NCBI GenBank assembly: GCA_027625915.1
Contig: JANTQA010000016.1
Span: 2,919,001 to 2,983,000, forward strand
Direction of reading: 5' to 3'
Length of the DNA stretch: 64,000 nucleotides
From: Anaeramoeba flamelloides
Lineage: Eukaryota > Metamonada > Anaeramoebidae
Part shown: piece by piece, positions 23,249 through 34,800 of the stretch
How the letters are laid out: each line of letters begins with the position of its first letter
How positions within the stretch are numbered: position 1 is the first letter of the stretch
The notes under the pieces: generated by a model
The model's database searches: none
What the model was told of the DNA's origin: nothing
The model's input: the letters and a program-made list of their open reading frames with translations, nothing else
Position numbers and translations under genes: made by a program

Positions 23249-24369
23249 AAAAAAAAACAAAAAAAAAGAATTATTTTTTTTTATAAATTTTTGAAATACT
23301 TTTTTGGATATAATTTTGTAAAAACTTTCTTAGAATTAGAATTTATACCTTAATTTTCCTTCTCATTGTTATTTGGTCATCATCTTCTTTAGGTTTATTT
23401 TTTAATTCTTTATTTGGGAATTGAAAAAACTTTTGATCTTATTTAAATAATTTTTTTTTTGTTACCTTAATTTGCTTTTATGTGTTGTTTATTTTTCTAA
23501 TTAAAAAAAACTTTTTTTCTTCCTTTCTTTATATATTTATACATTCACATAAATTACTTTGTTAAAATAAAAATTAAGAATTTATTAAAACAAGTCTTTG
23601 AGAGTGTTTTTTTTTTTTTTGGTTTTTAAATTTGGAAATATAATTAGTTAATTTTTTTTTTTTGCTTTGTTGGAAAGAAAAAAATTTGAAAGAATTTAAA
23701 AGTCATTTTTTAATTTTGAAAAGAAAATATATAATTTCAATTTCCCAATATTTAATTGTTACGGCCAAATCTAAAATACAGAACTTTTAAAAACCATGTC
23801 TTTTCAATTTGTATTGAGCAATTAAAAATATTATTAAAAAATCAAAAATATATCCTCATCACAACTACATTTATTGACAAATTATTGAGTAGATATTAAT
23901 CAATATGATAGGTAAAATTTTTAAATATTTGAACTAACAAATAATAAAGTACCTTTTAAAATGTAGAATACCCGGATATAACTAACTATTAAAATTCATT
24001 GAAAAAAGTACCGAATATTAATCTCCAATTGATTGTGATCACCCCTTAACAATAATAAATTTCTTAGAAAATCCTTCTAAAAATTGCATTTCAGTTGTCT
24101 TTAAAAAATAAAAGTTTTTCTTGTCAATAAATCTTTCCTTTAATACGCTTTTCAACATTTTAAAGTTTAAATTGGATAACTTTGAGGAAATTTCATTTTT
24201 CAAATTAATTTTTAGAAATTTAACAAACATCCCTATAAATAATCACTTTTCCCAAATTAAAATAAATGTAAATATTTTTATTGATAAAAAATTTTTAATT
24301 TTTTTTTATTGTAATTTAAGGGAGGAGTTTAGAATCCGTCTTATTTATATATGTTTTTTTTTTTAATTA
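23249..24369. other. Intergenic, no gene seen
   Basis: Poly(T)-rich 3' flank of the preceding gene. Around 24230-24330 the sequence faintly resembles the left flank of the repeats at 28.9 and 38.0 kb, but too weakly to annotate. Confidence 0.3.
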
Positions 24370-25720
24370 TAATAATAAATCGAAAATATATTTAATATTT
24401 ATTTTATTTCTTAAATTATAAAAAACTCACTTACGCTTTTCTTGAGTTTTCTATTAATCTGTAAAATATATTGATTTTAGAATAAAATAGAAGACCCCGG
24501 GTAGTCCGCCTTTATCTTTTCCAGAATTTAAGAAATAAAAAGAAAATTTAAGAAATTTTTGGTTTATTTCTCAAATTAAAAAAAACTATGTACAGTTCTT
24601 TATTTTCACCAAAATTTAAAAGAATAGAGAAAAATTTTTGATTTTACAATATATTTGAGAATTCTGGAAAACAGCGGTTAGGTTTTCTTGAGTTTTCTGT
24701 TTATTAGAAAAATCAATAGTTTTTCATTAGTTTTTTTCTAAGTTTTCTATTTATTTGTGAAGTGTTCTAGGTTTTTTTTTGGGGGGTTTACTATTTTATT
24801 GGAAAAGTCTTCTAGGTTTGTTTTACTTTAGAAATAAACCGAAAATTTTAATACATTTGATTTTTAGTTCTAAAGTAAAAAAAAATTAAAGAAAATCTAT
24901 TGATTTTCCAAACAAATAGAAAACGCAAAAAAACCTAGAACACTTTTCCAATAAAATAGAAAACCCCAAAAAAAAACCTAGAAAACTTCACAAATAAAAT
25001 AAAAAACCTCAAAAAAACCTAGAATACTTCAACAAATAAAATAGAAAAACCCCAAGAAAATATATGTATTTGGTGGCACTCTACGGAACTTTCTGAATTC
25101 CCAAACTTGAATTTGATTTTTTTTTGAAAGATTAAAATATGGTTTTAATATCTACTAGAGTTAATAAAGATATTGAATCCTATTTATTATTAATATTAAT
25201 AATATTAAGATTTTTTAAAAGAATTGATAAATTATTGATTTCTAATTCAGAAATCCAGATTTTAAGATTATTTTCATAGGCTGAGCAATCGTTAGGTTTT
25301 CCAGGACTCAAAAGATTTGCTAAAAATCTTTGATTTTATTCTATTCTTTTAAATCCTGGAAAAACGCCGTTATCTTTTTTTTAATTTTAAAAATAGAAAG
25401 AAATTTTTTGGAATTTTCTTTTTATTTCTAAAATTAAAAACAACTAGGCACTTGACGAAACGATCACCGATAAAATTATAGAAATCTTCAATGATATCTA
25501 AACCTTTATATATTTTACACAATTGATAAAATTGTGATTTATTTTTATTTATAAAATAAGAATATCTATTAAGATAATTTATATAATTTCTTAACTTGAA
25601 AATCGATGTTGAACCTTTTAATTTTAAATATTTTTTGTTATGGGATTTCTTGATTTTTCTATTTATTAGGAAACTCTCGTTATTTACAAATAAAACAGAA
25701 AATCACTACAAGAAAATATA
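24370..25720. repeat. Palindrome-core repeat mosaic
   Basis: Built from recurring pieces: units reading roughly CCAGAATTTAAAAGAATAGA then AAAATC and GATTTTA and the inverse TTCTTTTAAATCCTGGAAAA; TTGAGTTTTCTATTTATT and its inverse AATAGAAAACC; and GGCACTCTACGGAACTTT at ~25070. 24730-24830 and 24870-25010 are inverted arms (TCTAGGTTTTTTT against AAAAAACCTAGA). Related mosaics lie at 29.25-29.72, 38.34-38.64 and 54.44-54.67 kb. No coding capacity. Confidence 0.6.
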
Positions 25721-27305
25721 AGTAACTTGACAACATTCTACACACTTATCACACTTTTAATAGCTTATTTTGAAATTTACCCAACGAAACAGAAAATTCT
25801 TTATCATTAACGAATGACAAGATAAATACTGTCTAATTTCAAAAATACCCTTCTTATTTTATTTATCGAATTAATTCTTTAATATAAATTATTATATTTT
25901 AGGTATACAATAGTGTACCTAATACAAATAAAAAATCGAGATTTTAATCTTTTCAACTTTTTAGGTCAATGATTTTATTGATACAAATATTTCTAATTTT
26001 TCATTTTTAACTAAAATAATAAATTTGAATCAAAGAAAAAAAATAAAATTAAAATAAACTCCCAAAAAAACATAACCCTTAATTATTTTGACAAAAAAAA
26101 TATTTAACTTTCAATATAATAAAAAAAATCCCTATTAAAATAAAATTCAGCTAATCAAAAAGGATAATTTTTTTTTTTCTTTATATTTAAAAAAAAAACA
26201 AAAACTCAAGGAAGAATTTTTTGGAGTAAAGTTCAAAAAAATGTTTTTGTTTACCCTACACTACACTACAAGGAAAATTTAAATACCTAAAATTAAAGTT
26301 AGCCAAAAATATACATTGGATTTCAGTTATACTTCTTTTATCAATTATTTTTTCAAAGTTATCATAATTTTATGTAATAAAAAAAGGATAGCTATTAAAC
26401 TCATGAAAATCTGAATACCCCCCTTTTCAAAAATACCGACTTTTGAAAAAAACACCTATTTTCAGGGTATTTTTTTATTGGAAAAAGTTGAAATGAATTA
26501 ATTTTTGATTGAACATTAAGATTGAAAAACGAATAAATGTTAAAGCAATTTGCAGAAAACAATAGGGAACGTATATAAAAACTCAAACATGGGAAAAAAA
26601 TAAAATGATAAAAAATATTCCAAAAACAGATAAAAAATCAGATTTTCAATTTAATTTAGCGATATCTTTTGATTGAAATATTTTGTGATATTTTAAAATT
26701 GAAAAATATGTTTCCTTTTAGACTATTAAAAAAATACTTGAAAATTATCTCTCTACTAAGTCAAATAAAAAATTCAAAAATTTACAATTAAAAATGAAAA
26801 AAATATTACTGAAAAATTTCATTTTTTTTTTCAATTCCTATTAATATCTATTAAAGTGGTCAACCTTTTTGTAAATTGTTATGTATAATAATGTTTATTA
26901 TATGAGTGTATTTCAAAAATACAAAATTTAGAGTTTTTTTTTGAAAAAATTTTTCTTGTCTTGATGTATTGTCTCTTTTTTCCATCGGATGTGCTTTCAA
27001 AATTAATTCAAAATTACCTAAAAAAAATTAAAAAAGGATCATATTGATTATTCTGTATAGGTGTCCCTTATAGAGGAAATGATTAATTAGTGTTCACTTA
27101 TAAAAACTGTTTTTCTTGAAACAATCCTAATTTGATCTAATCTAGATTTTTTGATCAAAAAAAAATTAAAAACCAAGTCAATGCAAAATCAGATGTAATC
27201 TAAAAATCAAAGGAACTTGTAACAAAAAAAGTTAGATAAATATGAAAAAGAAAAAAAACAGAAATCAAAGAAAAAAAATGATTAAAATTATCATAATTGG
27301 ATAAT
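25721..27305. other. Intergenic, no gene seen
   Basis: AT-rich 3' flank of the amidohydrolase locus. No repeat or gene recognised. Confidence 0.35.
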
Positions 27306-28651
27306 TTAAAAGCGCTCCCAAACACCAACTGACAATTCTCTAGCACGTTTCATGATTTCTTTTTCATTTAAAGTCAAAACTTTTCTGTCCTTCATCAACC
27401 ATTTGCCACCGCATATTGCGCTTCTGACGTCACCAGCGGTGACACCAAATTGTACGTGCCATGGGAAGTTGCCCTTATTCAAATTGGTTGGAGGGTCGTA
27501 GTCAACGATTATACAATCGGCAAAGGCGCCGGGCTCAAATGTTCCGACCTTTTTTATCAAGAATTTTGAAGCAATTTTTGAATTGCCCTCGATCAACATT
27601 TTTAAGGTTTCACCTCCCATCACTCGGGGGTCCTTTTTATAGAGCTTATACGAGAAGTATGTTACTTTACTTTCTTCAAACATATCCAAAGTGATACCGT
27701 CTGTGCCCATTCCAACATTGCATCCCATTTCGAGAGCGGTGAGCACGTCTGGCAACCCGACTGCATTCTTCATGTTGGACTGTGGGTTGTGGACGATGTT
27801 TGAATTGGTTTCTTTAATTATTTGCAATTCTTCCTTGTCTACATTTACACAGTGGCCAAGTAAGGAATTCTGTCCAAGGATTCCGAATTTCTTTAATCTT
27901 TCGACAGTTTTGATTCCGTATTTCTCCATTGAAAATTTTGGATCTGTTTCATCTTCTGCCACGTAGATGTGAAACCCTGTCTTTTTTTGAACTTCCTTTG
28001 GCAATTCCAACATGGCGTCTCGGCATTTCGTTAAGTTTTCATCACAGCAAGTAAAGACCGCATGCAATCCAAAGGACGCGCCTAATAATGGGTTTGGCTC
28101 GTCAATTAAGCATTTCTTGATGAAGTGGATGATTTCTTTGATCCCCTCAAGGACACCCTCTTCGCCACTTCGATCTGTAACTTCGTAACACAATACTGAC
28201 CTGATCTCTGATTCTAATGTTGCAGAGGCAATTTCGTCTAAGGATCCCTTGATGGAGTTTGGTGAGGCATGGTGATCGACAATTGCTGTTGTGCCGCATT
28301 TGATTGCCTGAAGGAGGCACACAAACGCGCTGTATTTCACGTCCTCTGGCTGAAGTGCCTTGTCAAGTCGCCACCACAATTGCTCCAAAATTTCTTTAAA
28401 GGAAGATGGGTTGCCCCCTTTAAGGGACATCCCTCGGCTAAACATACCATAGAAATGTCCTGAAGACAAATCATACCGGGTTTTAACAGTTTCCCATCAA
28501 GATCCATTTTCTCGCTTGCCTTCTCGGAGTATAATGAAAACAAGTCCTCAGATCCACCAACAGCTACAATAGTATCCTTTTCAAAATAAAGTCCTCCTGG
28601 GACAATAAAATCAGTTCCAGTAAACAACAAGGCGTTATAAAGAAGTGTCAT
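27306..28651 (-). pseudogene. SsnA-type amidohydrolase with a frame break
   Basis: Homologous to the bacterial SsnA / chlorohydrolase-type amidohydrolases, metal-dependent deaminase-like enzymes of ~440 residues. N-terminal part MTLLYNALLFTGTD...GKLLKPGMIC (28651-28466) and the remaining ~385 residues (to stop 27306) lie in different frames. Between the Cys codon and the conserved His of HFYGMFSRGM there are 8 bases where family members have 9, and the first His of the metal HxH motif is not readable. Later motifs are intact: DHHASPNSI, the GLHAVFT His, HIYVAED, LLGHC, VHNPQSNM and GMGTDGITLDMFEE. No intron is evident; GTATGATTTGTCTTCAG looks like a 17-nt intron but would delete six motif residues. 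The good state of the rest argues for a very recent break, an assembly error or recoding. Absence of introns and locally high GC fit lateral transfer. Confidence 0.85.
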
Positions 28652-28898
28652 TTAAGAAGATGAATAATTCGAAATAGTAACAAAAGAAGAAATTTTTTTT
28701 TCTCAAAAAATGAAAAATAAAAGGTGAAAAAAAAAGGGTTAACAAAAATACAAAAAGGAAAACAATTCTGAGTAAAAGTATATCATTTAGGGTTATTAAG
28801 ATCCATGAAAATTGTTTCGATCATCACTGTTTTGTTTTCTTTATTGAATAACTTTTTCGAAAGTTTATGCTAATCTCATTTTCTCAACAGGATCTTGA
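28652..28898. other. Upstream flank of amidohydrolase
   Basis: Short AT-rich intergenic region holding the presumed promoter. No motif could be singled out. Confidence 0.3.
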
Positions 28899-29870
28899 AA
28901 AAAATTTTCAAAAAAATTCAAATATCTGCTAATTTTTCACTTTTTGATAACTTCACTTATAATAAACATTATTGGTTAATAAAAGATCTTGGATCAAAAA
29001 TAATTTTTCAAGATATTTTACAATTAATTGTTGCAAAATTCAATTTTCCAGGTTCTATTAAGATTTTTTTCAAATTTAATATTAAAAAATTTGAATATTT
29101 TTATTTACACAGTTAAGGGGCTATAATCATATATTTTAAAACTATTTCAAATTTAATCATTATCTTTCAAACGGACAACCAAATATTTTGACTATTTTGG
29201 GATTTATTTATTGAAATTAATATGAAAGAAAAAAATTTTTTTTTTTATGATTTTAGGTTAGGTTTTTTTTACTTTTTGAAATTAAAAAAAAAAATTAATA
29301 AAATTATCTTTTCATTTCAAAAATTAAAAAAAACCGCCGTTAGGTTTTCCTGAATTTAACAGAATAGAGCAAAATCAAAGATTTTACTATATTCTTTTGA
29401 ATTATGGAAAACTTAGGCACTTGACAGCACTCTACGGCACTTGACGGAACTCCACGGACACTTTTCTTTCGGTTTTCTGGGTTTTATGTTTATTTGGAAG
29501 ATCAATAGATTTTCAAGATAAAACAGACAACCTCGGCACTCTATGACACTTTCTATAGGTTTTCCAGAATTGAAAAGCTTTGAGTAAAATCATAGATTAT
29601 TCTCTATTCTTTTGAATTCTGGAAAACCACTGTTAACTTTTTTTTAATTTGAGAAATAAAAAGAAGATTTCTTTGAAATTTCATTTTTATTTCTTAAATT
29701 AAAAAAAAAGTTAGGCACTTGACCGCAATTGACGGACACTTTCAATAATTATCATAAGGAATTTATTCTTCCTCTAATTGAGTTTTATTAGATGAGTACA
29801 GCATTTTCAAAACTATTAGTTATTATCTATCCAAAGTAAATATCTCCAAGTTGAATTTGACGAAAATTCA
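28899..29870. repeat. Dispersed repeat with palindromic core, copy A
   Basis: The left flank (28930-29230) and right flank (29740-29870) align in the same order and orientation with 38040-38330 and 38640-38750. Shared strings include AATAAAAGATCTT, TTAAGATTTTTTTCAAAT and AAAACTATTAGTTATTAT. Between the flanks is a variable core of palindromes (AGAATAGAGCAAAATCAAAG and its inverse) and GGCACTTGACGG units (29413-29460, 29534, 29713). A 73-codon open frame at 28895 starts within this repeat; the homologous DNA at 38 kb has stops, so it is not annotated as a gene. Confidence 0.65.
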
Positions 29871-30089
29871 ACCTTCGGTTAATTTGGAATTTTTGACACG
29901 AAAAAACACTTTTTTTCTTGACTAGATTCTTTTAGAAAAGGTTTTTATATTAAAAAAAAATAATTACAATAGCCTCATGAATTTTATTTATGTAATTTTA
30001 ATTATTTTGTGATTAAACTTTATTCAAGCTGAAAAGTGAAGGAAAGTTGCAGTTTTGTCTAACTTTTTTTTTTTAATTGTATTTTTTCA

Positions 30090-30546
30090 TACTACCGTAT
30101 TGAAAGGCAATTTCCCTTTTTTTTTTTTTTTTTTTACAAGTATGAATTGAAGAGGATAATACTAATAGGTTGGTAAGTATTTAAGAAAAATTTTGATTTT
30201 TTAATTTTCAATTGAAATTTTTATTTTCCTATCATTTACTCAATTACCTAAAACAAAAAAATTGCTTTTCTTCAAAACCTCCCAATAAATCCAAACCCCA
30301 AGAAAAAATTTAACTCACAGATCCCAAAATCACAATTATTATAACTTATCTTCCAACCTATTAGTCTTAGCTTCTTCAATTTGGATTTTGAAAAACAAAT
30401 AAATTAAATTATCAAAAAAAACTACTATAATGAACCACTATTACCATTCATAAAAAAGTTGAAGATCGATCGGCTAAGAACCAAATTACGAGTCCCCACA
30501 CCCGAAAAAAGATAATCCCTTTTTTAAATTTCAAGGATTGTAAACC
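30090..30546. mobile_element. TTAA hairpin MITE, partial copy 3
   Basis: The right end GGATTGTAAACC abuts TTAA (30547-30550). Upstream are the family strings AAGATCGATCGGCTAAGAAC and GATAATCCC, and farther left ACAAGTATGAATTGAAGAGG matches the element interior. The left terminus is missing or too diverged to place. Confidence 0.6.
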
Positions 30547-30884
30547 TTAAGGGAGTAATGCATCAACAATCCATTAAAATTGAAAATACTAATATTTTCG
30601 CAACAATTATCTTGGTGTTATATATATCTGACAACAAAAGAATTTAAATAAAAACACGGTTTTTTGAAATAATTATTAATTTTTATTTTAAAAATACCCC
30701 CAATTAAAATTGAGAATAATTAATATCTCACATACAAAAAAAAAAAAAACAGAAGATTTCTATCTTCACAAAATAATGTTTTTTTTTTTTTTTTTGTAAC
30801 AATAATTCCCTTTACATTCTATTAAAGATTGAATTCTTTATAAAGAAAAATATTTTCGATAAAAAGTTAGAATATATCTCCCTA

Positions 30885-31470
30885 AGACCTAAAAAACACT
30901 AAAAATGGAAAACTGCTCAAATATCTTTTATTAAAAAAATTAAAAAAACTAAATGAAAAAATTAAAATAAATAACGTTTGCATTCAATTTTTTCTTGAAT
31001 AGATTTTTTGCCAAAAAGATTGAATTCAAACTTGAAATTATGTATATTTTTACACATAATATTTTATTTTAACTCATTTACAAAAAAAAATTCTTAATTA
31101 TGGGAATTTTTTTTTTTTTATAACTTTTTTTGTTTTCAAATATTTTTTTAATTTTTCCATTTGAAAATAAAAAAATATTTGAAGACCAAATTAGTGGATT
31201 TTGTGAAAATATAAACTCTCTGGAAAAATATTCTTATTTAATATTTTAACTTATTCTTTGATTTCAAAATTTTCTCAACCCCAATTTTTCGAAAAAAAAT
31301 AAAAAAGTTCACAGTAATTTCAAAAAATATTTTCTATATTCAAAAGTTGAGAGTGTTTTTATTCTAAAAAAATATGTTACAGTAGTTAATTGAATTTAGC
31401 TATAAAGCTAGATTTCGAAAAATATTAATCAGGAAAAAATAGTGCATTTTTATATTAAGGACATAAACCA
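30885..31470. repeat. Dispersed ~580-bp repeat, copy 2
   Basis: Reverse-complement partner of 2258-2830, aligned from CCTAAAAAACACTAAAAAT at the left to GATTAATATTTTTCG-type sequence at the right. The segment about 31110-31215 (CATTTGAAAATAAAAAAATA onward) matches the first copy without inversion. Confidence 0.65.
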
Positions 31471-31830
31471 AAAAGAAAGAGAGAAAAAAACAAAAAGATA
31501 AAAATGGAATTATTCTAAAAAAATTAAAAATAATAATTTTATTATTTTTTAATCTTATCATTTCGAAATTTTTTTAAAAAAATAACTTTTTAATATTATT
31601 TTAAATAATTGGAATTAAAATAGTAATAAAATTTAATAAAAAATTTAAAAAAATTAAATTAATTGGAAATTCCCAATATTATATATCTGGTTTTAATTTA
31701 TATGACAAAAAATATTTTTAAAAAAATGTATTCTCCAACTACACGATTATCAATATATATCTATAATATATATATTAATTAGTTCACATTCGTTTGTAGA
31801 ATTGTATTAACTGCCATTTGAATAATTTAT
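31471..31830. other. 3' flank of the giant CH protein
   Basis: AT-rich 3' untranslated and intergenic region; nothing recognised. Confidence 0.3.
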
Positions 31831-34800
31831 TTAATCAAAATCAACAAGTGAAGAATCTGTATCTGTAATATCAGAATAACTATAATCGAAAACATCATCA
31901 TAATAATAATCTTGTTTATTGTTATTATTTTCATAAACATTTTTGAATTCTTTTTCATCATTTGAATCAAAATCTTCAAGATAAGCATTATCAGAGTTAT
32001 TGTAATAATCATTTTGGCTATTTTTATTTCTTTTTTGATTTTTTTTTAAATTCTTTTTCCCCTTTCCAATATTCTTTTCATTTACATTTTTATTTAATAT
32101 CAACAATTTTTTTTGCCCAGTAATTTTTTTAAAATTGTAAGAATCTTTTTTATTTAAAAATTGGAATCTAAATCTTACTCTTTGTTTTAAAAACCCAACT
32201 TTTAAAACCCTTTCATCATTTAAGTGTTTTAATATTTGTATGTGTTGTATATTTTCAGTTATTACTGATTCTTCAGAAACAATTTTCATTTTTTTATCCA
32301 AAATTTCAATGGTTGAAAAAATTTGTAAATTATTCTTGGCGTCAATGTTTTTTACTTTGAAAATTGGATACATATCTGGGGTTTTTATAGTTTTGGATAT
32401 CTTTGTATAAAAATTAACAATTTCTGAATTATTAGCTGAACTTGTTTGGAATTCTTCCCCCGATCCAGATTCAAAAATGGATACATGACTATCTGAATCC
32501 GAATGCGAGTTTGGATCTACATCTGCATCTGTGTCTGTATTTAAAACTACACGCGAATCGGAATCTACGTTTAAATCATCGTTTAAACTTTCATCCATAT
32601 TTTCATTAGATATATCATCAATATCTAAATCCGAATTTGATTGATCGCTTTTATCATAATAAGAATTAAAATGGAAATTCGGATCTGAGCTTAAATGTTT
32701 TTCATCATGAAAATATTTATTTTTATTTCTTTTATTTTCGCTTTCAAAATTACCTTCAGAAGAAGTGTCTGAATAATGATATTTCAAATGTTTTTGAGTA
32801 TATTTTTTTTGATTTATATTTTTCTCATTTATCTTTTTCTCATTTATCTTTTTATTTTTATATAAAATGTGTTTATTGTATTTATTATCTTTTTTCTGAA
32901 TTGAAAAATTATTTCTTGAAATTGGATCAGTATGACTGTTTTGGTTTGAAATAGATTTTCTATTATTCTGTTTAATATTATGCTTGTTTATTATCGTTTT
33001 ATTCATAAATTTATTTTCTTTGATATACTTATCTCTATCCACACTTCTATTTTTTTTTTTCTTTTTGTTTCGAGACTCATTTTGAGTATGTTTAAGATTT
33101 TGATTAGAATTAAGATTATGAATACGAATAAGATCGCGATTAAGATCACGATCGCGTTCACGGTAACTTTTGTTTTTATTATATCTTTTTCCATTTGTAT
33201 TCTGTATCACTTCTTTAGTTTTTTCTCTTTTTTTTTCTCTATACTTATCTCTCTCCACACTTCTATTTTTTTTTTTCTTTTTGTTTCGAGACTCATTTTG
33301 AGTATGTTTAAGATTTTGATAAGAATTAAGATTATGAATACGAATAAGATCACGATTAAGATTAAGATCATGTTCATGGTAACTTTTATTCTTATTATAT
33401 CTTTTTCCATTTGTATTCCGAATCACTTCTTTAGTTTTTTCTCTGTTTTTTTCTCTATATTTTTCTCTATGTTTATCTCTCTCCACACTTGTTCTTTTTT
33501 TTTTCTTTTTGTTTCTAGACTGATCAAGATCATGGTTACGATTTCGATTAGGATTAAGATTATGAATACGAATAAGATCACGATTAAGGTAACGATCACT
33601 ATCAGGATCACTTTTATTCTTATTATATCTTTTTCCATTTGTATTCCGCATCACTTCTTTGGTTTTTTCTCTTTTTTTTTCTCTATTTTTCTCTTTCTTT
33701 ATCTTTTTCGTTATCTTTTTATTCAACTTTTTATTTTGATAATTTTTTGATCTTTTTTTCTGATGATCATTAATTTTTCTATTTTTTGTTGTATTAGCAT
33801 TATTTTTGCTTTCCTTTTTTCTCCCCACATTTTTAATTAAATCAATTTGATTCCCGTTTTTATATTTTATTAAAAAATTTGCCCTGTACTTTTTAAATTG
33901 CATTTTAAATGTAACTTTTTCTTTTTTATTTACAAATAATACTAGGTGATGTCTTTGTGGATTTAAATAACTTGAAGTGATCTCTTTTTTTTTTGGATTC
34001 AAAATGGTTAATAATATACCATTATCAAGATCAACAAAATCTTTTAATTCAGTGTATTGATAAAAATAGTTTTGCTGATGAATATCATCATAGAATAATA
34101 ATTCTTCGGTATTTGGACTTTTAGCAATTGTAAATTGATGATAAATCTTTATATATTTGGCAGTTAATTCAAAAAAGGCTATTGATTCTGGTAATTTTTT
34201 TTTTGAATAAAAGCTAGTAATAAATAATTTTCTTTGCTTATTGTAATTTATATTTTTTTGCTTTGGGTTGTTTATTAAGGAATGTTTAGCTAATTGCTTT
34301 TTCCAGGTTTGAGTTTGTTTATAATCTGGGAATTTAATTCTAATTTCAATATTTTTTTTATTCCCCTTTTTCTGATTACTATGTTTCTCACCCTTATTAT
34401 TATTATATTTTTTTTTCATATTGTTTTTTGGAACACCCTTATTCTTCTTCTTCTTCTTCTTCTTATTATTATTATGGTCAATATGATATAAATTTATTAT
34501 TCGATTATTTGTTTGATCGATTGATATTTTAAATTTTTTTAAAGAATTGGAATGCATTTTTATGCCAAAAATATTTTTTTTTACAAGTTGATGTTTAATT
34601 ATTGAAATTAATAATAATTTGTCCTGATTAATTATTGGTATACAAAATCCAAAACTTTTGTTATTGACATAAGCAAAGGTGGTGGATGGTATTTCACAAA
34701 GTGTTCCAGACATGGGATTATTTGTTAAAGATTTACCAATTGTACTAATTCTTAGTGATTGATTTAATTCAAGCAAATATTTTTTTTTAGAAAGATTGAA

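Noticed and set aside
28474-28490. 17-nt GTATGATTTGTCTTCAG-like intron in the amidohydrolase
   Set aside because: Too short for the introns seen in this window, and its removal would delete six residues of the metal-binding motif; a one-base frame break is simpler.
28895-29116. 73-codon open frame
   Set aside because: Lies in a dispersed repeat whose other copy at 38 kb has stops in the same frame; not kept as a gene.
32980-33750. 256-codon plus-strand open frame and three smaller repeats of it
   Set aside because: Antisense shadow of the tandem basic repeats in the giant CH protein; its Phe/Ile/Ser composition is that expected of the complement of Lys/Asn codons.
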